NCBI RefSeq assembly: GCF_000715075.1
Contig: NC_134080.1
Span: 38,296,758-38,360,757, forward strand
Source: Nicotiana tabacum
Lineage: Eukaryota > Streptophyta > Magnoliopsida > Solanales > Solanaceae
Direction of reading: 5' to 3'
DNA: 64,000 bases
Below are positions 1 through 10,880 of the stretch, piece after piece. The notes under the pieces were generated by a model. The model worked only from the letters and a program-made list of their open reading frames with translations. It searched no databases and was not told the origin of the DNA. The translations under genes were made by a program, and so were the position numbers. Numbering within the stretch: position 1 is the stretch's first letter; each line of letters starts with the position of its first letter.

Positions 1-833
1 AACTATGAATAAAGAAAATAATTCACCCAAATGTATAATGAGGTGGATGATTCTCCCTCTGACAATGATATAAGATACTCAAACGTGGGAATATCAAATG
101 CTTTATCGGATCTAATGTGGGAAAGCTTGGAACAAAGCAGCAAATCGAATCTTGTATAAAGATTATGTTTGTAGTTATTTGAGAGTCAACTTTTCTAGAG
201 AGAGCTTATCAAGATAGAAAATTATATGCCCTTACATTCTCTCTTTATTCCTACTTATATGGGACATTCCCCTTACCTACTGAAAATAGAAATACAGAGA
301 ATATTCCTCCGAATATTTTTAAAATATCTTATTGCTAAACTAGCTGTTTTGACCGATCTGAGTGCTCGACCTCGACATTCGTTGCTCGGCTCATCAGTGT
401 TGCTTCTTAAACACGACTTTGGCCTCATTGATTTATGATTTCCTTATTTCAGGCGAAGTCCTTTTGGTTAGATTTTGACACATACAATGTGATCATTATA
501 GAAATTAATTCCGAAAATTCTATGAAGTTTTATAGCCAACTCTAATAGTGCCTCGACCACGTCTCCCCGCTGCCAACGGTCAAAATGACAAGATTTTCCA
601 AACGCCCCCACCAAAGAAACTCCGTTGGCATTTCTCATAACTTTCCGTGCCGTTTTGTAAACGCTAGCTCCTCTCTTTCTTTCTCATTTTTTACCAAAGA
701 AATTCCGTTGGCATATTTTGTATACTCCATCTATTTTTATAAAAGAAAAAAGTAATTGATCCAAGTATATATGGTTTACCTACCGGAGAAACAAACAACA
801 CCGTTTTGAGCTGCCTTGCACAACTAAGTATAA
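1..833. other. AT-rich intergenic DNA
   Basis: No gene is supported here. Short open frames have no recognisable composition or domain. A 22-bp direct repeat with one mismatch (610-631 and 693-714, core AAAGAAAYTCCGTTGGCAT) brackets about 60 bp and may be the scar of a small insertion. Confidence 0.5.
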
Positions 834-1014
834 TTTTTTGTTGGTTTCTCACCCGGTGTTCGGTATTAGCATTGAAGCCAATTATATTCGGATTCGTGCC
901 GTATAGGACCCCCATTCGGAGGAAGTGCACTGCTTCTTACCAAAAAAAATTCATATCCAGGGCTTGAACCTGATACCTCTGGTTAAAGAAAAAACAATCT
1001 CATCCGATGCACCA
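834..1014 (-). mobile_element. tRNA-derived SINE (SolS-like)
   Basis: Read on the reverse strand, this stretch opens with an A-box-like TGGTGCATCGGATGAG (about 1014-999). A B-box-like GGTTCAAGCC follows at 970-961, so the internal RNA polymerase III promoter boxes are correctly ordered about 30 nt apart. The body then runs through GGCACGAATCCG and ends in CACCGGGTGAGAAACC followed by an A-rich tail (plus-strand T run near 834). This arrangement and the CACCGGGTG tail match what I remember of Solanaceae SINEs. Target-site duplications were not clearly visible. The family name is from memory; SINE identity is fairly secure. Confidence 0.7.
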
Positions 1015-2573
1015 CATCTTTTAGGGATGCACGACAAAGTTTATCGCGTAAACACATCCTTTTATGATCGTCTTTTTGTTGAATTAGTAGAGAATAAAAC
1101 ATATCTCTTGCAAATTCAGATATATTTATATTAATATAGTACTTTTATGCCAAGCTTAATTCATATACGCGGACAAAATTGCTTTCGGTTAGGTAAGCGT
1201 TATGAAAAAAAACCACTATTCTTGTTGAAAAGAATTAGTCAAGTAACATATACAAATACAATTGATTGAATTAGTAAAATTTCGAAAACTTGATATTATA
1301 TTATATAATCTGCTATTTTGTAAGTCCTACATTCGTCTATGAATCTTACTGCTCCTTCTAAATATAGTTTCATATTTTAGTAAAGTTTCTTAACTTGTTT
1401 CTTTCAACTTACATTAGAACAAAAAACATAGGTGATTTAAACCGAAGAGAGTTTTGTCCAAGCCTAGAAAAATGATGGGGTTAGAAATATATTTAGAACC
1501 TGAAATCTCTAAAAATCATTGGGAATCACCAATTAATTCAACCAATTAGAGTTGGCATAGGATTCTCTTAGTTAAAGCAAAAACAAAAATTCAAGATTTT
1601 TCTTTTAAAGTGTAAAGAGGAGGACAACCAAGGCCAGGCCGTTAGCTTGGCTTCACATGCATGCCAAATAGTAGTAGTGGTCGGAATTAGAGGAATCTTT
1701 TCCTCCAAATTACAAACATTTGTTCCCTACAATTTCAATCATAAAACCAAACAAACAACTCCATGCCAGGCTATCAACCACAATCTATACTCACTATACA
1801 CCACATATCTTATACATCTTACAACTTCACTCTTTATCAATTAGTAGGATTTCAATCATAAAAAAATAATTTGGTACACAAAGTCCGAAGAAAAACTACT
1901 AGATATTTATTCTAATGCAAGCAGTAGTAGTAGTAGCTACTTTTAGGTTCGAACCCCTTGGTTCTACCTCAATTATCTAATAGTATATAAAAATTAAGAA
2001 GGGGAAAAAGTGTAAAGGAAAAAAATATTAGTAGTACTAATAAGGTGAGGGGTCCCACAAAAGCAAACAGCAATCTCAAGAACACACTCATAAACAAATT
2101 CCAATTCCAATTCCAACGCTCATCATTTCAGATCAGAGAAATGCATTATCCATCATCATCATCATCATAATACATGTTACTGGAAACCAGCCTCTGCATA
2201 TTTCCAGCTGCTACTTCCTATAACCAATGCACTCTAGTTATATCTAAAGTAACTAAACGCACATGACCAAAGACCATTCTTGTACTAGTACTTTGACTTG
2301 TCAAATGTAACGTTTATGATGACATCTAATGTGGTATTTTCGGTGCAAAAAGTAGTAAGTATAAAATTTGGGTCTATTTTTTACTTAATTAAATTTAGTT
2401 GAATGATTTTTTAAGTGGCAAAAAATAAAGTGTAATAATTTTTTGTACCGAGTTTTGAATAAGTTTTAAGTGACAAAAATTAAAATAGTGAATTTTGTGC
2501 AATAAAGTAAAGGCCCTAAGGTCGATTACACTTTCCACTACTAAGGCCTAACATTTACAAAAGTGTAATGAAG
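1015..2573. other. Intergenic DNA with small trinucleotide runs
   Basis: No gene or large repeat is recognised. There is a short TAG/AGT triplet run near 1922-1938 and an ATC triplet run near 2150-2167. Open frames here are short and of low complexity. Confidence 0.5.
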
Positions 2574-2814
2574 GAGGCCGTTTGGACATAAGAAATTTTT
2601 TCCTTTTTTTAAAAAAAAATTTCACTTTTTTTTTTAAAATCAACATTTATTCATAAAATTTTCAAAAAATTGTTGTTCAAGATTTTCACTGATAACTTCA
2701 AAAACAACTCAAAATTATATTCTATATCCAAATGCAACTCTAAATTTCTAATACCATTTGAAAAAAATTTCACCATTTTTTAAAATTTTACAATTCTTAT
2801 GTCCAAACGCCTAT
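2574..2814. mobile_element. MITE with GGCGTTTGGACATAAGAA-type inverted ends
   Basis: The left end reads GGCCGTTTGGACATAAGAA (2577 onward). The right end, on the opposite strand, reads AGGCGTTTGGACATAAGAA (about 2812 back to 2794). These are nearly perfect terminal inverted repeats about 240 bp apart, with AT-rich non-coding sequence between. This is the size and form of a miniature inverted-repeat element, and ends of this type are common in Solanaceae introns and intergenic DNA. A target-site duplication could not be fixed by eye, so the superfamily is left open. Confidence 0.7.
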
Positions 2815-3365
2815 TAGGTAATAAGACAATGAAACTAAGTAATACAACAAGTAATAACGGAGATCCTACTGATAATACTGACACAGTATAAAATCTAGGG
2901 ACTAAAAATAAAAAAATACACGACTAATACTGCTAATGAAGAATCAAAAGAACTCAAAAAATCATGAACAATTGGATCCAAATGAAAGGAATTAATGTGT
3001 AAACAAAAAATAATAGCACTAGAAATCTGCAAAACTCTAAAGGATATACAGTAATGAAGAAGAACAATATGTAATTTCTTTATATTTTTCTCAAAGAGCA
3101 TTGTTACATTGGATCCACTCGAATTAATAAAAAAACTCACCATTCACTCAAAAACAATCAGAAAAATAAAGACAAAAATAGAATAATAGTACATTCTTCA
3201 GTTGCATTCAATGTTAGTAGCAGCTAGAAAACTTCTATTTAAAGACCTAAACTATACACCTAGTATTAAATTTCTTGGTTTATTCTTGCTATATTACATG
3301 AATAAATGAGTTAGTAAATTCAAAGAAAAACATAAAAGTTAGCAGTAGTAAAGTACCAATCCTCC
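2815..3365. other. 3' flank of the DUF868 gene
   Basis: AT-rich sequence downstream of the reverse-strand gene. On the coding strand an AATAAA hexamer lies about 80 bp past the stop (plus-strand TTTATT near 3280) and could be its poly(A) signal. No other gene is supported. Confidence 0.45.
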
Positions 3366-4526
3366 TCAGCTTTTCCAAGCATAAACCAACAAAGAAAATC
3401 CAGAAGGACCTTTCAATTCATTTTCTTCAGTACTAGCCCATTCCATTACAGAGCTACAAGTTGAAGATGCTGAAGATAAAGATGAAGAAGATGAACTTCT
3501 TGAACTTCTCAATACACCCTTTTTCATCATTTTTGTCTCGAACCCGAATCCACAAGATTGTTGAGACCACAATTGAACTCCATTGTTAAAGTTGGAATCA
3601 TCAGTAGCTACATATTCGTAACTTGATTTTTCGAATTTGAACATGAACAGAGCATACCCATCTTCGTCATCGTCAAATAACCAGTTGTACACATCCCATG
3701 AAACCAAAACTGGAACTCCGTCAACTTCAATTCTTTCATTTCCTCTGAATTTCCATTTCAAATGCTTAATTTGTAAGACCCTTTTGTTATCTACGCTGAA
3801 ATATAGCCTTGGATCTTCTCCTAACCTGCAATCGATTGAGATTTCTTTCTCTTTCCCACCGAAATTTGCTTTTGTTTTGTAGAGTTTGTTTCCACATACG
3901 TGTTCCCTTCTCAGCACCAGGTTTGGGTTTGGATTCGGATTCGGATTTTGATTTTGATTCTCCTTCTTTTCTGGCATTCGAGCTCGGGTTTTAGCGTAAG
4001 CTTCTTTGTTTAAATCGCCGACGAGAAGAACCATTTCGCCGTTAACAATAACAGCTACGTAAAATCCAGATATAGGTTCAGGCCCAGATCCAAATTTAGC
4101 TTTAGAAAGATCCCAAAAGATATGAACAACCTTGTTATCTCCGTCGAGCTTTTTTGACCCATGTTTTTTCCAGAAAATAAAGGGCTTAATATTGAGGTGG
4201 AAAGACGGGGTACTGGTTGAAGATAAATGAGGAGAAGAGATTGTATTATTGTAGTCAGCTCCAACTCCATCAGAATCGTTGAGGAGAAAATGGATGTGAA
4301 AAGATCTACCGAAGAGATTGCGAGACCAAGTGAGAGCAAAGAGGCCGAGGTGGGTTTGGTAAAGGGAGGTGGCGAGGTTGGGATTAGCAGCAAGCGGTGG
4401 CTGCGGCAGCGGTGGCGGTAGAGGACGAGCGGAGGCGGCGGCAGCTACCTCTAAAGGGCGGCGGAAACAAGAAGGGAAAGGTGAATAATAATGGTGGTGT
4501 TTTTTGGACTTAGCAACAATTTCCAT
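3366..4526 (-). CDS. DUF868 family protein, single exon
   Basis: A 386-residue protein in one uninterrupted exon, with the length and layout of the plant DUF868 family; the biochemical function is unknown. The N-terminus is basic, then Ala/Pro-rich. The family signature begins near residue 50 (ATSLYQTHLGLFALTWSRNL), followed by WDLSKAKFGSGPEP near 140, GFYVAVIVNGEMVLLVGD near 155-175, and a conserved C-terminal half containing FRGNERIEVDGVPVLVSWDVYNWLF-type sequence (given here in part: VSWDVYNWLF). Two low-complexity insertions stand out: an Asn-Pro run (NPNPNPNPN) near residue 195 and a Ser-rich stretch near 340 before the conserved end GPSGFSLLVYAWKS. The start is the first in-frame Met and lies about 90 bp after a TATA box. 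This is the only intact host gene in the window. No membrane segment or signal peptide is evident. Confidence 0.92.
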   Translation of the reverse strand: MEIVAKSKKHHHYYSPFPSCFRRPLEVAAAASARPLPPPLPQPPLAANPNLATSLYQTHLGLFALTWSRNLFGRSFHIHFLLNDSDGVGADYNNTISSPHLSSTSTPSFHLNIKPFIFWKKHGSKKLDGDNKVVHIFWDLSKAKFGSGPEPISGFYVAVIVNGEMVLLVGDLNKEAYAKTRARMPEKKENQNQNPNPNPNPNLVLRREHVCGNKLYKTKANFGGKEKEISIDCRLGEDPRLYFSVDNKRVLQIKHLKWKFRGNERIEVDGVPVLVSWDVYNWLFDDDEDGYALFMFKFEKSSYEYVATDDSNFNNGVQLWSQQSCGFGFETKMMKKGVLRSSRSSSSSSLSSASSTCSSVMEWASTEENELKGPSGFSLLVYAWKS

Positions 4527-4614
4527 GATTGAAAGAAATAATAAGAAAAAAAAAAGGAAAAAGCTGATATATTGAGGTATAAGAGATTGAAAGAAGAGAG
4601 AAAGGAGATGAGGG

Positions 4615-4622
4615 ATATATAT
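4615..4622 (-). promoter_or_regulatory. TATA box of the DUF868 gene
   Basis: The sequence ATATATAT lies on the reverse strand about 90 bp upstream of the start codon. The intervening 5' leader is rich in CT/TTTC, as plant 5' UTRs often are. The placement predicts transcription starting near 4585. Confidence 0.55.
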
Positions 4623-4650
4623 GAGAAAGAGGTAATACCAATGGCAGAAG

Positions 4651-4681
4651 GGGTGGGGTGCGGGGGCGGGGGGGGGGGGGG
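4651..4681. repeat. G-rich tract with a 14-G run
   Basis: Four blocks of G (GGG, GGGG, GGGGG and 14 G, separated by single T, TGC and C bases) lie about 130 bp upstream of the DUF868 start, just above its TATA box. The spacing would allow a G-quadruplex on the plus strand (template strand of the gene). The 14-G run is also prone to sequencing error. Confidence 0.6.
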
Positions 4682-5839
4682 CAGAATACAGATATATGTT
4701 GAAAATAGAAAACAGTGTATACTTTTGGGGGTTTAGGGAAGTCGTAGTCTATAAGGAGCAGCTGGGGTTTTGGGGGGGTTGGAGAAGACTGGCCAAAGGT
4801 GTTTGATTATATGGAGCCACAATCACCTCACGCGTAATACCATATACTTTTCCAACTAGTATTCAAGTCTTACACATAGTCAATATAAAAAATTAAAAAA
4901 TAAAAAGAAAATTAATCCGTCTTTATTTTTTTTTTCTCATTCGGCGTTGAAAAGTCCGTTAACATTTTCTAATAAAAAAAATCTATACACAAGATTCAAA
5001 TCCGAGAACCATAATTAAAGATGATAGAGTAATTATCAATCTACTATTAGAATGTCTCGTAATATAATGTGTACGCAAGTATTGTTTATGTATACAATAA
5101 TTTTAGATTATTTTACGTAAATAAGTGGAGGTTCCCCTTCCTAAAAAGCTCCACCCACGACTGTTAGGTCCCGTTCGAGTCACGTCGGAGAGAAAGTGTA
5201 AAAACACTATAGATCTTTCTAAATTGGGTAAAAATTTAAAAAAAATGTTAGAAAGCCATCCTATGCAATTCATGGTTAAAAATTGAACCTTTTAATGTCG
5301 AATGAGAGAAAAGTCCAGAAAAACTTTGTTTTATTCGCAGTAAATTAGATTGCAAGTTCTTTTCAACAACAATGAAGTTGCAACGATCCATAACGAAAAC
5401 TTTTCCACTAAATAGTGAAACCAATGATATTCATAGCGAAATTATAACTAATAGTAACAAATTTCGTTAGGCTTCATTTATAGCACGTTCCAAAGTTGAA
5501 ATACTCTCGAAATAAAGGTTTGGCTCTATATTTTTTGCTCACTTACTTAATGTGTACATCTTATATTCTCATGTTGGCAGTGTGAACGGAATAGACAATA
5601 CATTAGAAAAAAATGAATTGTTGATTAGACGCTGACCCCAAAACTAAATCATGCTTAAAACTTCCAACAATATCGAACTTAAAGTATAAACTAATAATAA
5701 CAGTAGCTTTGAATCGATCATTTACATTCGCATGAACATCAATGTTATGAAAGATTTTCTCCAAATGGTGATCGTTAAAGCAACATTAAAGATTAAGTTG
5801 TGTATTATGAAATTAAGCATGTATTTGTAATGAGTTAAG

Positions 5840-5841
<2 letters not shown>
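4682..5841. other. Intergenic DNA, nothing recognised
   Basis: AT-rich, with no supported gene. Short stretches such as TTCAAATCCGAGAACC (about 4987) look like decayed SINE B-box regions but cannot be assigned. Confidence 0.4.

Positions 5842-5873
<32 letters not shown>
5842..5873. repeat. (TA)n microsatellite
   Basis: An almost uninterrupted run of about 16 TA units. Confidence 0.95.
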
Positions 5874-5877
<4 letters not shown>

Positions 5878-6029
5878 TATCGAGTGTAAAGAATTTTTTC
5901 ATTATCAGGTTAATCAAATAATATCTACAGATAAGTCTTCTTAAAATGTGTAATATATAATTTTGAAAATAAGATAAATTATTTGCTATAACTCTATAGG
6001 GTGAAATCAATTTATATTAAATGCTCGAA

Positions 6030-6535
6030 TGATGACGTGACACGTGGAATCATAGGCAGATGAAAGATGAATCAAGTGGAAACCAAGACCGAGGATAATA
6101 GCTTCGGTTGGTACCGGGTAGCCCCCGAAGGGAACGCAATCGACCGAAGCAAATGAATGTTTGCCACCGATTGGCATTTAATGAAGAATATTCCTCAGTA
6201 TTATATATGCGGCCGTTGTACAAAATTTTGGCATTCATGACTTGCCGTTACATATTTATCAATGACCCCCTTTATTGTCATTTAAGAGGAGTTTGATCCT
6301 AGGATCTTGTTCCCTATGTATAGCCATAAATAGTGGCTCCAACAACCATTGTAGAGGGGAAAAATCTCTCACAAAACTTATGCTACACATTATTCTCAAG
6401 CTAAGTAATATTTTATTTTATGTCTAATATTATTTTTATCGCTGTCTTAGGAAAGCTTGCTCTCAGAACCAAGCTACGTGTTGTTTATTTCGATTTCAAC
6501 GTTGAGTCTTATATTTTCATTTAATTTATTTATCA
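6030..6535 (+). mobile_element. LTR-like fragment of an unidentified retrotransposon
   Basis: This stretch begins TGATGACGTGACACGTGG and ends TTTATTTATCA, giving TG...CA borders about 506 bp apart. It has an internal TATA-like segment (ATAGCCATAAATAGTGG near 6318) followed by a transcription-start-like region. That composition is typical of Solanaceae Ty3-gypsy LTRs. No second LTR or primer binding site is visible in this window, so it is a fragment or solo LTR. Borders are approximate. Confidence 0.5.
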
Positions 6536-6560
6536 TTTTGGGATCAAATCAGTTCCTTTG

Positions 6561-6593
6561 ACTAGGGATGAGGCCGAGTATGAAGCATTGATG
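6561..6593 (+). pseudogene. Scrap of archaeal-type RNase H
   Basis: Eleven codons read TRDEAEYEALM. The core EAEYEAL is the second catalytic block (the Glu-containing helix) of the extra RNase H carried by Tat-lineage and related plant retrotransposons. Nothing before or after continues the domain, so this is only a chimeric remnant. Confidence 0.45.
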
Positions 6594-6697
6594 CAGGACT
6601 CGAATTGGCCCGGGGACTTGGCTTCTTTAGACTTTTCCAAGGTTTTCCTCCTCATATGGTACACATAATGTGTTTTTTCAGTGATGAGCGAATCTCC

Positions 6698-7577
6698 TTA
6701 GTGCTGAAGTTTTGCTTTAAGCCTATCAACCTCGGTCAATAGGCCATCCCACTCGGATCTCAAGGCACTAAGGCTATGGTCGAGATCATGGATTGTGGTT
6801 ATGTGAACCTTATTTTGATCCATGATCTTCTTATAACTATCTTCCATCCGGGACCACTTCTCCTCGGCGACAGTAGCTTCTTCAGATTTGGAGTTCAAAG
6901 CTGCCTCCAAATTATTTTCTCGTTCAATGGAGGCAGATTTGCGCTCGGTAGCAGCAAGAGCAGCGTCTTGAAATTCATCCCACTTAGACTTTGCATCCTG
7001 AAGTTGTGTGCGAAGCTGAGTGGCTTCTTGACTATGAGCTATCGCATCTTGCTCATTCTGTTTCTATAGGGCCTCGAGCTCCGCTGCTTCAGTAGCTTTC
7101 GCCTTTAGCACCGGGAGGCGCTACAAGTGATTTTTTTCGGCCAACAGTTGATTCCGCTTGGACATAAGTTCCTCTTCATTGAGGATCAATCTCTTAAGGC
7201 CTTCACAAGCGAGGGAGTTTGCCTGCAAAGCAAATGCCGAAGTTAGAAACCATGCCATAACAAGTCAAGTAGAAACAAGCAATAAAAGAACAAGTATGAT
7301 ACCGATGCTGCATTGTGCATGACATTATTAAACAAACACTCCCATGAAATAGAATTTATTTTCTTCTTATCTTTTTCTCAAGCCAGAGGCTTCAGATAGT
7401 TGGCAAACTCCACCGTCTAAGATAGCAGATGACATTTGTTTGAGATCGAGAGCGATACGCTCCTCCTCCCTTGGGGATCTGCAGAAGAGGGTGAATAGTT
7501 GTGCCCCAAATTCCCATGGTCAGGAGACTGTGGAGGGGGTGATCACCTCCAAAGCATACCTCAATAGAGATATGAAA
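6698..7577 (-). pseudogene. Two-exon coiled-coil transposon-associated protein, remnant
   Basis: On the reverse strand an upstream exon (about 7460-7303) includes EFANYLKPLA and NVMHNAAS. It ends at a GT donor (7302-7301). An 80-bp intron (7302-7223) ends in TTTGCTTTGCAG, and the second exon continues in the same frame (ANSLACEGLKRLILNEEEL...). The second exon is a long heptad-rich coiled coil rich in Glu, Lys, Ala and Leu, down to 6698. At least two in-frame stop codons interrupt exon 2 and one interrupts exon 1, so it is not functional. Coiled-coil C-termini of this type are attached in Solanaceae genomes to 'putative gypsy-type transposon' proteins; that link is from memory. The upstream part is cut off at 7577 by the Athila-like LTR. 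Confidence 0.55.
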
Positions 7578-9030
7578 TGGTCGTACGCAATAATAAATAC
7601 CCAACTAAGAGTCGGGGTCGAATCCACTGGGAGTTATGATGGGAGTTAAGGGTATATATTTGAAGTAAATAAATGGGTTATCTAGATTACACTTCCACAA
7701 CATGGTTTTATTTTCTATTTCTACTGTTAATCTAATAATTGCAAGATAAATAAAATAGACTAGAGATAAATATTTTTAAGGTTTTTTTTCAAATGGGTTA
7801 AAGGCCTAGGGCTGTAACCATAACCTATGTGTTTGCCTAATGGGATAAAGACGTCAATGCTTGTATTGTTGATTGGGTTATATTATAGTTCAAAGCTCTA
7901 CATTACCCACTACATACCTCTCGGTCAAAGAGTGGTTTTGCCCAATTTGGCTTTCTCAAGACCAATTGGGTATCAACCAAAACAGTTGATAAGAGCTCAA
8001 GTCAGGTTATTACTATTTCTTGGTTGCTCCTTTAATTTTGTAATCAATCTCTCAATTGACCTAATTCCTTATTAGCTAAGTTATCCTAGACTAGATCCCT
8101 CTTTCTCAAGTAGAGACTAAGTCAAATAGGCATGAATCAACGTTTGCAACCATTAGTTCTACAATTGAAGCATGAAATAAGCTAAATAATAAACACGCAA
8201 TCATAAGCAAACACTAAATTAATCACCCATAAGGTTTACACACTAGGGTTGGGTCACAACCTTACTTGAAGTTTAGCTACTCATAATAGAAATTACAAAA
8301 AATAGAGAAGAAAAGCTAATTAAACTCATAGTGGAAGATTAAAATAAATAAATCTAATGTTAAAACACAAAAATAATGTAAAACTTCCTAAAGTAGTAAA
8401 GAAAAATGGCTACAGTAACTTTAGATGTTCAAACTTGACATAATTTTATGAAACTCATCTATTTATACAGGGCTGAAAATCTCGGACAAAAATGCCCTCC
8501 GAGAGGTTCTGCGACCGCCAATTCCATGTGTGGTCCGCCGATGTCTTCAGTTGGTAGGAAGTGGAGTTTTGCAGTCGTACATTTTTGAACTGCAGTTGTG
8601 AGGCAATCTTTTGCGACCGCACAATTCTTGTACGGTCCGCACATCACAAGGGCAACAAGACTTAGTCTTTTAGCATACTCTTTGAACTTTGCATCTTTGT
8701 CAGTAAAAATACAGATTTGCATCCGTACAATTTATATGCGGACTATACATTTCCAAAAGTCCTGTTAAAGTTTCCTTCTTGGTTGCAGCCGAAGATCTAA
8801 TTCTGCGGTCCACAATTTCTTCTGCGGCCACAGAATTCCTTCTGCGGACCGCACATTTTTGCTTCTACACCCTTTATTGTCTTGTGTTTCTGATCACTCC
8901 TTTTTAATCGGATTTCATCTCGAGAGGCCAAGCTTCTAGCACTCCTTCAATTGCATAATTTCATTAGTTTCGTTTGGGCTAAGACAAAAGCTAAAAGGTG
9001 ATAATAAGCAGTCAAAATCCCCACTTATCA
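7578..9030 (-). repeat. 3' LTR of an Athila-like retrotransposon
   Basis: Read on the reverse strand it starts TGATAAGTGGGGATTTTGAC and ends GCGTACGACCA, with TG...CA borders and about 1.45 kb length. The start lies directly after a purine-rich tract (9041-9031). The TTGATAAGTGGGGA start after a GGGGGAG tract is typical of Athila/Tat-group LTRs. Inside (about 8510-8860) are repeated palindromic motifs of the form TGCGGWCCGCA. The other LTR is not in the window. Confidence 0.6.
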
Positions 9031-9041
9031 ACTCCCCCAGA
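9031..9041 (-). other. Polypurine tract of the Athila-like element
   Basis: On the reverse strand TCTGGGGGAGT sits immediately before the LTR start. This is where plus-strand DNA synthesis primes in LTR retrotransposons. Confidence 0.6.
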
Positions 9042-10880
9042 CTTAAGTCTTTGTTTGTCCTCACGCAAATAAATTAGTTCCCACCTCCAGAAGTTAAGGG
9101 TCATTACAGCGAGACAAAGGTGAGCCATTTGCACCTTAGTTGGGACCAATAATTACCCACACCACTCAAGCATTATCAACAAGGCGACAAGCTAATCATT
9201 CATGCACATATAGCTTTAATATGACATTTGAGCTTCAAGAATTGACTTTACTCATCAAGGACTCTTGCTCTATCATATAGGACATGGTGGACTCCAAACT
9301 CTTCCTCCTCTACTTTCCATTTGCCAAGTTCACTTAAAAAATTAGCACTCGATTCAAAGATTTATGAAAGGCTCACTCATCTCTCTCAAGAGAATGTCAC
9401 AAGTACAGCTTCAAGTACCACATGATTGCCCCTCATGTAGATTACCACTAATGTAAGCTCACTCGGCTCGAGATCAAGTAGGATGTCTTTCGGGATGTAA
9501 TGAAGGCTTTTGGACTAGGGTTTGATACAATATGGGTATGTGGTTACACCTTCCTTAAGCATTCCATCTTTCATTTCTCGGCTCACACTTGCCAATTGTT
9601 AGAGGCATTTTCTTTTCATTGGGGACTAGAGAGACTTATCATCATTTTTTCTTAATCATTTCATTCTTTACCTCCCCTTTTTGATTTCTCATTGCTTAGG
9701 ATCATTACCTCTTTTTGAATCCATTCAACCCTTTTATTTATTCATTTTTTGCATTTTTCATTTTGTTATTTTCTTTTCTTGCCTTCTCATGTCATAGAGA
9801 TCATTTTCTTTTTTCTTTTTGTGCCTTAATACCTTTATCAACTTCCTCATCTCTCCCCCAATCTTACGTTTTGAGCCATTTGTTTCACATGAGTGTTAAG
9901 GAAATTTGGGTGCCAAGAGAGGGTCACGATAAAACGGATAAAGACTTGTAACATGGTTTTCAAATGAGAAAGGCTAAAGGCTCAAAGGGATTGACTAGGG
10001 TAACAACATTGTTAGGCAATAGAAAACTCAAACGAGCCAAGGAAAGCCTACAATCACTTCTCACGCCAAGCAAAACTTAAGATTTCGCCTTAAAACACAT
10101 TAGGGGCAAGTTCTAGACCTTCGCGCGGGTACTTGGACTAGCAACACAGCATCTCACCTCTCACGCAACTAGATTGTTAAAGAGGATAGAATCGAGGGAC
10201 CAAACGACCAAATTCAAGATTGAAGATCACTGTGGTCTAATAGACTACTCGATGATTACCAAAGTCAACATAAGAGTCACAAAGTCACTAACTATAGCTA
10301 TTTCTTTTTAAAACCCTTGTCTCTAACCATAAGTACGTAGTTAAGTGTGTTGGTGCCAAATGAAGCATGTTTGACTCTTCGAGCATGACTTAATTAGGTC
10401 TTTTTATTCATTACTACTATTATTATTACCTAAACACAATACGGATTCATTCCCTTAAGAAGGTTGTCACGCCATCCATCGTTGGGACGAATCCCCCGGT
10501 TCATATAGCAACTACCTTTGGAAAGAACCATGACTTTAAGAAAACCAAAGGCTTATTATCTACTAAAACATAAAAAGGAGCTACTAAATCAAACACTAAC
10601 TAATAAGGAAACAAACATAAAGAAGCTAAAAAGCAAAAACTATTGAAAGCATAACGAATATACGTAATGTGTGTGAGAGAGAAGATATACACATAATGAG
10701 AGAAGAGAGAGAAAATATACATAATAAGAAAAGAGAGAATAATATCAAGTTATTACAGACCAAATGTCTCAAAATGTATCAAATATAACAAATAAACTCC
10801 ACCCCTCAAATAAAAATAAGCATTGTCCCTAATGTTTAACAAAATAAGAGTAAAAGAGGGAAAAGAGTGAAGAAAACTCC
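9042..10880 (-). other. 3' untranslated region of the Athila-like element
   Basis: Non-coding sequence between the degraded 3' ORF and the polypurine tract. It includes a T-rich stretch at 9640-9850 and a GA-rich stretch at 10670-10735. No ORF here looks real. Confidence 0.45.

Noticed and set aside
691..930. 79-codon reverse-strand frame
   Set aside because: It overlaps the SINE body and has no protein similarity I recognise.
4055..4393. 112-codon reverse-strand frame inside the DUF868 gene
   Set aside because: Alternative frame of the same exon; the 386-residue frame carries the family signature.
9715..9951. 78-codon Phe/Ser-rich frame with apparent membrane segment
   Set aside because: Product of a T-rich low-complexity stretch in the Athila-like 3' UTR.
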